Shown: positions 35,566 through 44,803, counted from the first letter of the stretch. The stretch is DNA of 64,000 nt from NCEH01 sp043195125 (GCF_043195125.1 NZ_JBAFWR010000005.1); one strand, 5' to 3'. The notes: generated by a model not told the origin, from the letters alone. Numbers and translations are program-made.

Positions 35566-35778
35566 TTGGAACACACGCTTGGCCGCATGTTTTTGATTTT
35601 CACGCTTATGTTCGTGAGCTTTTCTTTTTATCTTGAAGTCAACTCTGTCGGACTGGTCTATAGCTACCTGTCGCGCGAAAATGAGTTGGATTGTTATTAT
35701 TTTACTGGTACGTCGGTCTATAAAACCACCCAGTACAATGGCAATCCTTATTGCAGCGTCTGGCAGGACGTGTACTGA
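35566..35778 (+). CDS. AT-rich small orphan ORF, possibly secreted
   Basis: A plus-strand reading frame of 63-70 codons whose base composition is far more AT-rich than anything around it. The peptide from the ATG at 35587 begins with a hydrophobic stretch (MFLIFTLMFVSFSFYLEV), has two cysteines (LDCYYF and PYCSVW) and many tyrosines. A TTG at 35566 with GGGGAC upstream is an alternative start; the ATG has no clear ribosome site. It lies between the lysis cassette and the tail-spike genes, against their direction, and looks like a recently acquired cargo gene or remnant. I cannot exclude that it is not translated. Confidence 0.4.
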   Translation: MEHTLGRMFLIFTLMFVSFSFYLEVNSVGLVYSYLSRENELDCYYFTGTSVYKTTQYNGNPYCSVWQDVY

Positions 35779-35782
35779 GCCG

Positions 35783-36019
35783 CTAGTCCGCAAGCGTCGA
35801 ATCGGCCCCGCCCCATTCCTGCTGCAAGACGATTCGCGCCGCGCAGGCGGCAAGCTGCGGCCGGCGCACGGCGTGGGCGGGATCGTCGAGCACGCAAACC
35901 GGCAGCACCCATGTGACGCCATCGGCAAGCGGCACTGGCGCCAGCGCGGCGCCGGGCGCGGTCGGGCCCCGCACCTCCTCCGCCTGATCCGCGCTGAGCT
36001 GGAGATAGATGTCACTCAT
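35783..36019 (-). CDS. Small GTA-locus protein of unknown function
   Basis: A 78-residue protein starting MSDIYLQLSADQAEEVRG, acidic at the N-terminus, with a strand-rich middle (VTWVLPVCVLDDPAH). Its ATG overlaps the stop of the spike gene by four bases, so it is co-translated with it; that coupling suggests a small chaperone or accessory of the spike, as is common for tail-fibre assembly proteins. No family is recognised. Confidence 0.65.
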   Translation of the reverse strand: MSDIYLQLSADQAEEVRGPTAPGAALAPVPLADGVTWVLPVCVLDDPAHAVRRPQLAACAARIVLQQEWGGADSTLAD

Positions 36020-37368
36020 GATGCGGCTCCCACGGCCATGAGGTAGATCCGCAGCGCGGAATGCAGCGCGAGGTGTTCGCCCCCGCTCAGGGAAGCACCG
36101 GCGAATACCACCGCGATCTGGCCCGGATAATAGGTGCCCACGTTGCGCCCCACCCACAGCTCCGTCGGCATGGCGGAGGAGGCTGCGGCGCTCGCCGCGA
36201 TGGACATGCCGTTTCGATAGAGCTGGATGGCGTTGGCGGCGCTGCGGTTGCCCGCCGTCAACCCGATGGAGGTCGTAACCCCGGTCGCCACCAGCGAGCT
36301 GGTGGTGTGCACTCGGCAATAGGCCGTATCCGCGTCGGATCGCGACACAACGGGGACGAGGGATACCGTCGCGCCGATGGTGGAGTTGGCGCTGGTGGTG
36401 GCGCTGGCGACCCAGACACCATAGGCCGCGCTGTTCAGCGCCACTTTGCTAAAATCGAACGATGGATTGGCGTTCGTGTCGAGATAACTCGTTGTGCCGT
36501 TGCCGGTGAATCCGCGATCGGTCGTGAACAGGGGCGAGTTGACCGCGCTGAGGTCGAAACGGCTCAGCGTCTGCACCTGCGCGGCCGTCCCGGTGCTGGT
36601 GGGGATATAGGCGCCCGGCACGTCCATCTGCACGAGCTGGGGCATGCCGATGCGCAACACCACGTCATAGGATACGGGCGTCGTCGCTGCGTTTGGCGTG
36701 CTGAACCGCAGCACGATGTTGCTGCCCGTGGACGCGACGGTCGCGACGCGGGTGTTGCTATATTGGGCGAGCGCCCCCGGGGTGAAGTTGGCTCCCCCAC
36801 TCTCCCCGTTCAGCCGCAGCGTCACGGCGGAGAGGCCGGAGACCCAGGTGCCGGATACCAGCTCCACGCTCGCGCTGGACGTCCAGCGCTGGCCGACCTC
36901 CACGTTGGTGTCGGATCGCAGGCTGATCGTGATGGGGTTGACCACCACCGACGTGCCGTAGAGTCTCAGCCTGAGGTACCGCCGGCCATTGACGATATCG
37001 ACGCCCTGGATCTCGTAATTGCTGCCGCTGCCCGCCGCGAAGCCGGCGAGCGACAGGCCCGCCGGAACAGCCCCGGCGGCCGCCCCTGCGAACTCGCTGT
37101 TCACCAGCGTGTTGGTCACCGGGCCGCTCCAGGGCACGAGGTTCAGCCGGGCCGCCTGCGCGTCGTGGGCGGCGAGCAGGTAGAGAGCATCGAGCTTGGT
37201 CCAGATGCCGGCGGCGAGCAGGCTCTTCACCAGCGTATCGATCTGGGTCCGCCGGCCCGCCGCAGGCTGGACGCTCATGCGTGCCAGCAGGCTCGTGGTC
37301 TCCGGCGCGAGGGGCTGGCCGCGCTGGCGATAGAGCGCGGCGCTCGGAAGGGAAAGGCCGAGGCGCAT
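36016..37368 (-). CDS. Head-spike/receptor-binding protein (GhsB-like)
   Basis: A 450-residue particle surface protein. The first 75 residues form a helical attachment part ending KLDALYLLAAHDAQAARLNL, seen in many alphaproteobacterial phage and GTA spike proteins. A beta-rich module follows (about 80-250, resembling a carbohydrate-binding jelly roll), and then a LamG-like end domain beginning FDLSAVNSPLFTTDRGFTGN. In Rhodobacter GTA, head spikes bind the capsule of recipient cells; this protein and the spike base upstream look like the equivalent pair. The gene is visibly less GC-rich than its neighbours, as receptor-binding modules often are. It overlaps the upstream and downstream genes by 1-4 bases. 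Confidence 0.7.
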   Translation of the reverse strand: MRLGLSLPSAALYRQRGQPLAPETTSLLARMSVQPAAGRRTQIDTLVKSLLAAGIWTKLDALYLLAAHDAQAARLNLVPWSGPVTNTLVNSEFAGAAAGAVPAGLSLAGFAAGSGSNYEIQGVDIVNGRRYLRLRLYGTSVVVNPITISLRSDTNVEVGQRWTSSASVELVSGTWVSGLSAVTLRLNGESGGANFTPGALAQYSNTRVATVASTGSNIVLRFSTPNAATTPVSYDVVLRIGMPQLVQMDVPGAYIPTSTGTAAQVQTLSRFDLSAVNSPLFTTDRGFTGNGTTSYLDTNANPSFDFSKVALNSAAYGVWVASATTSANSTIGATVSLVPVVSRSDADTAYCRVHTTSSLVATGVTTSIGLTAGNRSAANAIQLYRNGMSIAASAAASSAMPTELWVGRNVGTYYPGQIAVVFAGASLSGGEHLALHSALRIYLMAVGAAS

Positions 37369-37691
37369 CAGCGGTCCGCCAGGGCGTAGAGGGTGACGCC
37401 CGCCGTGGTGCCGGTGCTCCACACGCGGCGGATCTGAACCGGGGGCAACGGCTGGAGGCCGCTCAGCGCGCGGACGTCCACGGTGTCGGTATCGCTCGCC
37501 GCGCCGACCGGCGTGACGCGCACGCTGGCGACGCCTCCCGCCACGTCGGGCGGCACATAAAGCCACAGGCTCTTGGCGTAGGGATCGAGGTCGAGGGTAT
37601 CGGACGGCACCAGCACGCGCACCAGCCGGGCCGGCGAGGAGGCGGAGGCGGCAAGGCCGCGCACGGGATCGCGGGTGGGATCATAAGCCAT
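37368..37691 (-). CDS. Head-spike base protein, Rcc01079-like
   Basis: A 107-residue beta-sandwich-like protein. The signature is the run from VPSDTLDLDPYAKSLWLYVP to a C-terminal PVQIRRVWSTGTTAGVTLY, the pattern of the small spike base proteins of Rhodobacter GTA (Rcc01079 family), where a two-part head spike sits on the capsid. The neighbouring spike tip gene overlaps it directly, matching the adjacent pair in R. capsulatus. In that organism the pair is unlinked from the structural cluster; here it is part of it. Confidence 0.72.
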   Translation of the reverse strand: MAYDPTRDPVRGLAASASSPARLVRVLVPSDTLDLDPYAKSLWLYVPPDVAGGVASVRVTPVGAASDTDTVDVRALSGLQPLPPVQIRRVWSTGTTAGVTLYALADR

Positions 37692-37730
37692 GGTCGGGAT
37701 CTTTCCATTTGAGGGAGCGCGGTCGGGCGA

Positions 37731-38453
37731 TCAGGCGGAAGGGCCGGGACACAGCAGCACATGCAGGGCCAGGCGCACGCTGCCGCCGGTGAAGGCCCCG
37801 CCATTGGCGCTGATGCGCAGGGCGGTGGGGGCATAGAAAGCTGTCGGGCCGATGACCCCGCCGTTGGTGGCGCCGGCGCCGACGCCGAGCGAGCCACCGA
37901 ACTTCGCACGCTCGGCGGAGATGCCGACATCGTAGGACGTGGCCCCGGTGATGCTGGTCAGCGTGCGGCTGGTGACGCCGAGCACGATGGCGCGGTCCGG
38001 GATCACCATGCTGGTCTCGACGCTGGACCCGGAAAGGAAGCAATCCTCCTCCAGCACCCGCGCCTGGATGCCGGCGCCGTGCAGGCTTCCCGCGAGCATG
38101 CCGCCGCTGGTCGAAGGCGCCGCCCACGCGCTGCCACCGAACATCAGGAGCGCGCCCTGGTCAGCCACATAGGCGAGAAAGCCGGCGCGACAGGGCAGAT
38201 AGTCCCACGCGCCGGTGTCGTAGGTGGCAATGGCGCCCGCCTTGCCGCTCCAGAGGCCGGTGGCGCCCGCCGGCACAAACCAGCATTGCCCGTCGGAGGG
38301 TGCGCCGGGCGGGCTCGTCTGGGTCACGCTCTGCAGCACCAGTTGTACCAGCGCGTCCAGCGCCCGCACGGCGGCATTGTGGGTGACATGCTTCTGCGCC
38401 TGCGCCGCCGCGAGATAGGGCAGCGCGAGGCGCGCGGACTGGTCGGACGACAT
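37731..38453 (-). CDS. DUF2793 GTA tail-fibre protein
   Basis: A 240-residue protein with an N-terminal DUF2793 domain, recognised by LALPYLAAAQAQKHVTHN, the helix that follows, and the WFVPAGATGLW strand block. The C-terminal half is beta-rich (SSVETSMVIPDRAIVLGVTS) and includes a repeated Gly/Ser pattern typical of trimeric fibres. Its R. capsulatus counterpart (rcc00171) is a GTA fibre encoded away from the main cluster; here it directly follows gp15, separated by a 270-base gap with palindromic repeats. Confidence 0.82.
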   Translation of the reverse strand: MSSDQSARLALPYLAAAQAQKHVTHNAAVRALDALVQLVLQSVTQTSPPGAPSDGQCWFVPAGATGLWSGKAGAIATYDTGAWDYLPCRAGFLAYVADQGALLMFGGSAWAAPSTSGGMLAGSLHGAGIQARVLEEDCFLSGSSVETSMVIPDRAIVLGVTSRTLTSITGATSYDVGISAERAKFGGSLGVGAGATNGGVIGPTAFYAPTALRISANGGAFTGGSVRLALHVLLCPGPSA

Positions 38454-38553
38454 GAAGCCTCCTTGGGGTGGGAAGGAATGGGGGTGCGGGGGCGCAAGCC
38501 GGGCGTCTGGGCGCGCGAGGTGGAAGCCCCCTCACCCGCCCGCTCCGCGGTCG

Positions 38554-38673
38554 ACCTCTCCCCGCCGGGGAGAGGTGAAGCTCTAAGGAGGGGAAGCTAA
38601 GGTGCCGCGTGAAGCCCGCAGGCGAGAGCCCCACGCGTTGCCCGGCCTCCCTCGCCCCCGCCGGGGAGAGGGT
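38554..38673. repeat. Two palindromic GC-rich intergenic repeats
   Basis: A perfect palindrome at 38554-38576 (acctctccccg-c-cggggagaggt) and a near copy at 38649-38673 (ccctcgccccc around gccggggagaggg), about 95 bases apart in the gap between the fibre gene and gp15. They belong to the same family as the repeats at 51512, 53764 and 56147. They could act as transcription pausing or termination hairpins, or be mobile palindromic elements. Confidence 0.7.
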
Positions 38674-38725
38674 TGGGGTGAGGGGTGGTCGCGCCACCAA
38701 GCGTCCGAGCGCGGATTTCAACGCC

Positions 38726-41700
38726 TCACACTGCGCGCGTCGCCTGGGCGAACGCGCCCGCGCCGAGCACCGCCGAGAGCTGGGCGACGCGGAAGGTCAG
38801 CGCGCCTTGCGGCCCGCCGAAATCCGCAATCTCGTCGGCGGCGGCATAGGTGAAGGCGGGCGTGCCCACCTCCACCGCGCGAACCACCGCCGCGCCGGAG
38901 AAAATCTCCAGCCGATAGGCTTCCACAGCCTCGCCGAGCGGCACGTCGACGCCATCCCATCCATCGCCGTCGGTGCGCGTGCGGCGGACCCAGGAAAGCG
39001 CGATGTCGCCGCCCTGCCGGCGGGCGGAAAGGTGCACCGGCGCGTAGGGCTTCAAGGCCGCGCCGCCCACCTGCGCGCTCACCTCGGTGATGAAGGCATC
39101 CCCATGGTCGCGGTCCGCGCGGCCCACGCGATAGACATAGGCGCGGCCGAAAGCGGAAACCCCGTTCGCCACGCTGGCGATATTCCCGTCCAGCAGCACG
39201 ATGCCTGTGCCCGCAGGCCATGCCGCGTCGCCCGCCGCCTCGGTGCCCGCCTGCCCGCGCAGCAGGCCGGAGAGCGCGAACAGGCCGCCCTCCACCAGCT
39301 CCGCCTGGGTGAATTGCAGGATCTCCGGCGCGCGGCCCTCGGCGAGCAGAACCAGCGCGTTCGCACCCTCCAGAACCTGCCCCTCGCTCGCGCCGAGCAG
39401 CAGCCCGCCATCCAGCCGCACCCGCAGATGGGTGGAGCGATCAAACCGCCAGAGCGGACCCGGCGCGAGATCGTCCAGCGTCTCGCCCATGGTGCAAGAG
39501 GCGCTGAAGGCGGCCACCGCCTCGAAGCTCGCCCCGTCGGCGGAACGCCACACGGCGAGCGTGCCGGGCCAGGGCGCCGCGGCGGCGGCGAGCGACTGCA
39601 GCGGCACCGGATCGCCCGCCGCCAGCAGCGGCAGGTCCAGCACTTGCACGGCCGGCGGACCATAGGCCGGCGGCAACGCCACGCTGCCCGCAGCCATGCC
39701 CTGAAGCGGGGTGTCGAACACCTCCGGCTCGATGGAGCGGGCGGTGATGGCGCGCGCCTCCGCATCCTCGATGCGGGTGATTTCCAGCAGCCGCGTTTGC
39801 GTGCCGTCGAGGATCTCCACCACGTCGCCGGGCGTGAGCGCGAGGCACGAAGGCGGCAGGGCGAAGGTGGCGCTCTCGCGCCCGGCCCACAGGTCCTGAA
39901 GCCAGATGTCGGCGGCGCGCACCATGACAGCGTCGGAGGCGACGACCGGAATTTCGGTCTGCGCCACGTGCCGGCTCGCCCCCACCAGGCGCCGCGAGCC
40001 GACGCTGGCGGTGCGATAATCGGCGCCGGCATCGATGAAGCTGAGATCCACCTCCAGCGGCAGTTCGCTCTCCTGCGCACGTACGAGAGATAAGGCCGCG
40101 CCATCCTCGCCCGCCACCAGGTCCGCCGCATCGAAGCGCGCTGCGACTGCCCCGCCGCGCGGGCGGAAGGCGAGGATGCCGCCCTCCTCGCCGGCATCGA
40201 AGGCGAAGGCGCGCGCCAGCGGCTCCAGCGCGCTGCGGGCCGACATGGGCCGGTCCACGATGAAGCCGCTCACCACCCCCAGCACGCCGGTGGCGGAAAT
40301 ATTCTCCACCCCATGATCGGCGCACACCGTCTCGATGACGGCGGAGAGCGGCGCCGCGCCGAGCCGGCCGGTGAGCCAGTGGCCAGTCTCCCAATTGGCG
40401 CCGTCCGCCCACACGTCGCGGGCGAGCGGGAATTGCGGATAGGGCCGCGCATCCCAGGTCCACAGGAAGATGCCGCCCTCCTCCACCATGCGCCCGCCAT
40501 AGGCCGGCGCGGGCGGATTGTCGGCATCGCTCGCGCCCGCGTCGGGATCGAAGGCGCCGAGCACGGCTTCCAGAGTGCGGCGCTGCATGAGATCGTCGCG
40601 CGCGCCGTTGGAGAAGGGCGGCAGGCCGCCCTCCGCCGATTTGGCGTCGGGAAACGTGCTCGGCCGGTTGGCGCCCTTGTCCACGGCCGGGCACCCCGCC
40701 TCGGTCAGGCGGAACGGCTTGGAGCCGGGCGTCCAGGCGGTCGGCACAGCGGCGCGCACGCCCGCCGTGCGTTCGTGGTGAGCGTTGCTCCAGAACGACC
40801 AGAGGTCCTTCTGGCGATAGATCCAGGGCTCGCCATAGACGCCGTCGGTGATGGGCGTGCGCGCCTGCGCGGCGCGGGCGGCGTCATCCGCGTAATACCA
40901 GTCGAAGGCTTCGCCGCGCCGGGTGTTGGCGGTGAGATAATCGAGGTCGTAGGGGCCTTCCGCCAAGGCCGCGTCGAGATGGGCGCGGCCGTCGCGCCAG
41001 TCGGCGAGCGGGGGGTAATAATCCACGCCGATGAAGTCCACCGCGGACGAGGCCCACAGAGTGTCCAGCGGAAAGCGCAGGTCGCCGTTCGGGAAGCTCT
41101 GCGCGCCATATTCCGTCCAGTCGGCGCCGTAGGACACCTTGGTGCCGGGCCCCAGCATGGCCTTCACATCCTGCGCCAACGCGCGCAGCGCTTGGGCCGC
41201 CGGAAAGGAGCCACCGGCGCCGCGCACGCGGGTGAGCGCGGCGAATTCCGAGCCGATGAGGAAGGTTTCCACGCCCCCCGCCATCTGCGCCAGGAAGGCG
41301 TAATGCAGCACCATGCGGCGCAGGCTCCATTCGGCCGGACCCATGTAGAGGATGCCGCCGAAATAATTGGAGAAATGCGCCGGCTGCGCGGTGCCGAAGA
41401 GCGCCGCCACCTGCGCATCCGCACCTACCCCGCCATCGGGCGAACCGGGGCGCCCCGGCGCGGGATCGCAGGTGACGCGCCCGCGCCAGGGATAGGCCGG
41501 CTGGGAGGCTTGCCCGCTCCAGGGATCGCCCCGGCCGTTGCCGGGCGCGATGTCCATCATCACGAACGGGTTCAACGTCACCTTCAGCCCGCGCGCGTTG
41601 AGATTCTGAATCGCCGCGATGACGCTGGCATCGCTCGGCGTACCGCCATAGGCCGGGCGGCCGTCATGGTCGCTGACGACGGGCGCCAGCAGGCGCGGCA

Positions 41701-42640
41701 TCCAGCCCACCGTCCATCCATAGGGGATGGTGTCCTTCACCGCGCGCTCCACCTTGGGCCGCACGGTGCACACGCCGGCGCGCAGATCGTCCCCGAACCA
41801 GGAGACCACCAGCGACACCCGCTGCAGGTTGGGACACGCCGCCTGGAGCTGGTCGAGCGAAGCTTCGAAATCGCTCTCGGCCCCGGTCACGTGGCGGTTC
41901 TCCGCGCCGTAGGAGCCGCGACCCAGCACGCGCTGCACCTGCCCCGGCTCATAGCCGAATTCGGTGGCGCCGGGGATCAAGGTCACCGCCTTCACCAAGG
42001 GTTCGAGGCGCCCCACCGTGCGCTCCACCTCCACCGTGATCTGCGGCACGCGATTGCCGAATTTCGCCAGCGGCAGGCGCTCGAACACGAGATAGGCGAG
42101 GCCCCGATAGGCCGGCGCATTGCCCGCCCCCTGCTTCGCCTCGATCCAGGGATCGGGCGGCTGGTCCTTGCTGCCGAGATAGGCGCGCACCGTGAGGCCG
42201 GAGGTGTCGAGCGGCTTGCCGTCGGCCCAGATGCGGCCGATGCGGGTCACCTCGCCCTCGCACAAGCCGAGGGCGAAGCTGGCGAAATAGGAATAGGAGA
42301 TGGTGGTGGTCGTCACTTTCTGCGCGCGGCTGGATTTGCCGCCGCTGGACTGCACCTGGGTGGAGACCACCTCCTCCAGCCGCGTCGCCCATATCACCTG
42401 CCCGGCGAGGCGCACGCGGCCATAGATGCGCGGCACCGGCGCGCCGGCGCTGGAGGTCATCACATCGAGGTCGGACAGGCGCGATCCCTGCACCACGTTG
42501 GAGCGGCTGCCGCCGAGCAGCGCGCCGTCCACCACCGATCCGCCGAGCGCCCCGAGCGCGCGCCCGGCCACCGCGCCCAGCGGCCCGAAGAACGCGCCGC
42601 CCACGAGCGAGCCAGCCGCGCCGAGAAGCAGCGTCGCCAT
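38726..42640 (-). CDS. GTA gp15 tail-tip/host-specificity protein (megatron)
   Basis: A 1304-residue baseplate protein, the largest of the locus. The N-terminus is hydrophobic and glycine-rich (LLLGAAGSLVGGAFFGPLGA). Then come a beta-rich part with PRIYGRVRLAGQVIWATRL, a GTA TIM-barrel domain (about 400-750; VDFIGVDYYPPLADWRD) and a phage-tail-3/fibronectin-like C-terminal half. This order is that of R. capsulatus gp15 (rcc01698), which sits at the tail tip and takes part in cell-wall penetration and DNA delivery. The ATG at 42640 has GGAG eight bases upstream; in-frame codons beyond overlap gp14 and are not conserved. Confidence 0.92.
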   Translation of the reverse strand: MATLLLGAAGSLVGGAFFGPLGAVAGRALGALGGSVVDGALLGGSRSNVVQGSRLSDLDVMTSSAGAPVPRIYGRVRLAGQVIWATRLEEVVSTQVQSSGGKSSRAQKVTTTTISYSYFASFALGLCEGEVTRIGRIWADGKPLDTSGLTVRAYLGSKDQPPDPWIEAKQGAGNAPAYRGLAYLVFERLPLAKFGNRVPQITVEVERTVGRLEPLVKAVTLIPGATEFGYEPGQVQRVLGRGSYGAENRHVTGAESDFEASLDQLQAACPNLQRVSLVVSWFGDDLRAGVCTVRPKVERAVKDTIPYGWTVGWMPRLLAPVVSDHDGRPAYGGTPSDASVIAAIQNLNARGLKVTLNPFVMMDIAPGNGRGDPWSGQASQPAYPWRGRVTCDPAPGRPGSPDGGVGADAQVAALFGTAQPAHFSNYFGGILYMGPAEWSLRRMVLHYAFLAQMAGGVETFLIGSEFAALTRVRGAGGSFPAAQALRALAQDVKAMLGPGTKVSYGADWTEYGAQSFPNGDLRFPLDTLWASSAVDFIGVDYYPPLADWRDGRAHLDAALAEGPYDLDYLTANTRRGEAFDWYYADDAARAAQARTPITDGVYGEPWIYRQKDLWSFWSNAHHERTAGVRAAVPTAWTPGSKPFRLTEAGCPAVDKGANRPSTFPDAKSAEGGLPPFSNGARDDLMQRRTLEAVLGAFDPDAGASDADNPPAPAYGGRMVEEGGIFLWTWDARPYPQFPLARDVWADGANWETGHWLTGRLGAAPLSAVIETVCADHGVENISATGVLGVVSGFIVDRPMSARSALEPLARAFAFDAGEEGGILAFRPRGGAVAARFDAADLVAGEDGAALSLVRAQESELPLEVDLSFIDAGADYRTASVGSRRLVGASRHVAQTEIPVVASDAVMVRAADIWLQDLWAGRESATFALPPSCLALTPGDVVEILDGTQTRLLEITRIEDAEARAITARSIEPEVFDTPLQGMAAGSVALPPAYGPPAVQVLDLPLLAAGDPVPLQSLAAAAAPWPGTLAVWRSADGASFEAVAAFSASCTMGETLDDLAPGPLWRFDRSTHLRVRLDGGLLLGASEGQVLEGANALVLLAEGRAPEILQFTQAELVEGGLFALSGLLRGQAGTEAAGDAAWPAGTGIVLLDGNIASVANGVSAFGRAYVYRVGRADRDHGDAFITEVSAQVGGAALKPYAPVHLSARRQGGDIALSWVRRTRTDGDGWDGVDVPLGEAVEAYRLEIFSGAAVVRAVEVGTPAFTYAAADEIADFGGPQGALTFRVAQLSAVLGAGAFAQATRAV

Positions 42641-42714
42641 TGAGGATCTCCGATTGGGTTGGGGATGAAGAAAGAGGGGCGCGGTGGGGCAATGTTGGCG
42701 GGCGTGAAAGCCGC

Positions 42715-43158
42715 CTATTCCACGCCCGGAAACGCGAAGGCATAGGCCAGGTGCCGCCGCCACCAGGGCGTGACATGGCCCTCGCACACGGCGACGCCGT
42801 CATAGGCGTGGATCATGAATCCGGGGGCGGAGAGGATGGCCGCGTGCTTGGCGGGAAGATGGGCGCGGAAGCGAAACAGCAGCACGTCGCCGGGCTGCGC
42901 GGCCGCGAGCGGAACCGCCCGCAGATGGCGCGCGGCGGTGCGCGCGAGGGTCTCGCTGCGGGACGCCTCCGCCCAGTCCGGCGCATAGGGCGCGAGCGGC
43001 TCCGGCTCGGTGCCATAGAGGCCGCGCCAAACCCCGCGCACGAGCCCGAGGCAGTCGGCCCCCGCGCCTCGCACGGAGGCGCGATGCAGATATGGCGTGC
43101 CGAGCCAGGTCCGCGCCTCCTCTGCCACGCGCGCGCGTGTCGGCGCGTGCGGGCTCAT
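42715..43158 (-). CDS. GTA gp14 NlpC/P60-type peptidase
   Basis: A 147-residue cell-wall peptidase thought to be carried at the particle tail tip to open the recipient peptidoglycan. The NlpC/P60 active site is clear: C36 in GADCLGLV, H105 in PAKHAAILS, and a third polar residue near IHAYD (about 117). Its R. capsulatus counterpart is rcc01697. The ATG overlaps the gp13 stop by four bases. Confidence 0.92.
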   Translation of the reverse strand: MSPHAPTRARVAEEARTWLGTPYLHRASVRGAGADCLGLVRGVWRGLYGTEPEPLAPYAPDWAEASRSETLARTAARHLRAVPLAAAQPGDVLLFRFRAHLPAKHAAILSAPGFMIHAYDGVAVCEGHVTPWWRRHLAYAFAFPGVE

Positions 43159-44045
43159 GCGAGCGCTCCGCCGTCGTATCCGCCCTCGCCCGGCACGGCG
43201 ATGGTGATGACGAAATCATTGCCCGGCATGTGCGGGCAGCCGCGGAAATTGAGCGCGTTGGCGAAGCGATCGCGGCAGGTGGAAAAGCGCTTGTCGCAGC
43301 CGGCCGTGAGCTGCACGCCATCGCCGGGCGCGACGCCTTCCGGCGGCCGCTGCCAGAGCTGGAACAGCGGCGTCTCGCCCTGCGCCTCATGCTGCTTCAC
43401 CTCGGTGGAGAAGCCCGCGCTGGCGCCCGACGTGAAGATGAGCCGCCCGGCCAGGAAGGCTTGCGAGACGAGGCTTCCAAGACCGGAAAGCCGCAGCCTC
43501 AGAGCGCCCTCCACGCTGGCCACGACGCCGGTGCGCAGATGGGGCGCGCGGGTGAGATCCACCCCGCAGCGCACATCGCCGAGATCGGCATCGCACAGGG
43601 CCGAAAACAGGCGCCCGCGGGTCTGGTTCAGCGCATCGGAGGGGGAGCGGATTTCGGCCGTGAAGGCGGCCCCCTCGCGCCGCACTTCACCGAGCGTTCC
43701 ACGCCGCAGCAGCAGGTGGTTTTCCGGCGCGCTCCAATCGATCAGCAGATGATCGATGCGCGCCCCGTCGAAGCGGCCTGCAGCAAGGTCCGCCTCGCTC
43801 AGGGTCTCGGCACTCAGCGCCCCGGAGACCTCCGCGCCGGTGACGCCGAGCCCTTGTCCGACAACGCTTTCGCTGCCCGCGATACCGCCCGCCGCGCGGA
43901 ACGCGAGGCCCTCCACCGGGAGGTCGCGATCATGGTCTGTAAAGCCGAGCGTGACACCGTCGCGGCGGGTGATGCGCCAGCCGTGGCAGAGCGTGGTCGC
44001 GCCGCTGTCGAGCGCGGCCTGAAGGGCGGTTGGCACGGGGCGCAT
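43155..44045 (-). CDS. GTA gp13 baseplate hub protein (DUF2163/BR0599)
   Basis: A 296-residue baseplate hub component. The N-terminal DUF2163 part is recognised by CHGWRITRRDGVTLGFTDHD and the C-terminal BR0599-type part by a cysteine cluster: C151, C160, C250, C257 and C270 (GCDKRFSTC, FRGCPHMPG). In the R. capsulatus particle this region is reported to hold an iron-sulfur cluster; the cysteine spacing here allows the same, which is inference. The ATG is preceded by GAGAGGAG, a strong ribosome site. It overlaps gp14 by four bases. Confidence 0.92.
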   Translation of the reverse strand: MRPVPTALQAALDSGATTLCHGWRITRRDGVTLGFTDHDRDLPVEGLAFRAAGGIAGSESVVGQGLGVTGAEVSGALSAETLSEADLAAGRFDGARIDHLLIDWSAPENHLLLRRGTLGEVRREGAAFTAEIRSPSDALNQTRGRLFSALCDADLGDVRCGVDLTRAPHLRTGVVASVEGALRLRLSGLGSLVSQAFLAGRLIFTSGASAGFSTEVKQHEAQGETPLFQLWQRPPEGVAPGDGVQLTAGCDKRFSTCRDRFANALNFRGCPHMPGNDFVITIAVPGEGGYDGGALA

Positions 44046-44056
44046 GGCAGCTCCTC

Positions 44057-44695
44057 TCAGCGGATTTCGATCACCGGAATGCGGGGGATCTCCCCGGCGG
44101 CGAAGGCGGTCAGATTGACCTCGAGAAAATCGGTGTCGAAGCGCACCGGCACGTCGAACTGGAAGCCCGCGCTGACCCGTGCGCCGGCCGGGGGAACATG
44201 CCCCGGCAGAAAGGTCACGAGGCCGCTCGCGGGGTCGCAGCCAAAGGCCATTCCCTCCGCCTGCTCGATGCCGCCGACGGCGACCCGCACGGTCCCCGAA
44301 ACCGGCTTCGCGATGGCCCGCGCATAGGGGGCGTGGAGCGCGCCGTAGGTCTTGGTCAGCGCGAACACCGCGCGCACCCCGTCGCCGGTACCGAGGGTCT
44401 GGTCGAGGGGCGAAATCGCGTTGCCCGGAGGGCAGGAGGAATGGTCCAGCCGGTCGCGCCAGCGAAAGCCGTAAAGACGTCCGCGCCGCTCTTCGAAAAA
44501 GGCCAGAACATCGTGCAGGGCGGCGAGGGTTTTGACGCCGTAGCCGGCATCGAAACGGCGTCGCGAATCAGCGGAACGGGCGTTGCGCTCTTCGCGTCCC
44601 GAGGCGGTGGTGACCACCTGCGTGACCCGCTCGGGACCGCCGGAGGCACCCAAGGCGACGTCCAGCGGGAACAAAACCTCATGAAAGGATGCCAT
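44057..44695 (-). CDS. GTA gp12 distal tail protein (DUF2460)
   Basis: A 212-residue distal tail protein of the DUF2460 family. Recognition comes from the opening FHEVLFPLDVALGASGGP, the middle LHDVLAFFEERRGRLYGFRW, and the ending FQFDVPVRFDTDFLEVNL. It links the tail tube to the baseplate. A GGAGG site stands 12 bases before the ATG. It is the first gene after the plus-strand insert (H1-like and porin-motif genes), so gp12-gp15 must either be reached by a transcript crossing 1.7 kb of antisense genes or have a local promoter in 44696-44803. Confidence 0.92.
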   Translation of the reverse strand: MASFHEVLFPLDVALGASGGPERVTQVVTTASGREERNARSADSRRRFDAGYGVKTLAALHDVLAFFEERRGRLYGFRWRDRLDHSSCPPGNAISPLDQTLGTGDGVRAVFALTKTYGALHAPYARAIAKPVSGTVRVAVGGIEQAEGMAFGCDPASGLVTFLPGHVPPAGARVSAGFQFDVPVRFDTDFLEVNLTAFAAGEIPRIPVIEIR

Positions 44696-44803
44696 ATTGT
44701 TTCAAAACCTCCCAATTCTGAGGTGTTTTCAGTATCCAGCGTCTTGACATAGATTAGTGGGAAGCTTTGACTTCCAACTCCTCGTTGAGGATGGAGCCGA
44801 AGC

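Noticed and set aside
35530..36015. Long minus-strand frame joining the 78-residue protein to the AT-rich region
   Set aside because: The frame opposite the AT-rich stretch is not the one used by the coupled ATG at 36019, and it has no ribosome site or family match.
44744..44771. TTGACA as -35 box of a promoter for the H1-like gene
   Set aside because: At 17 bases downstream the hexamer is TTGACT, a poor -10 box; left as unproven.
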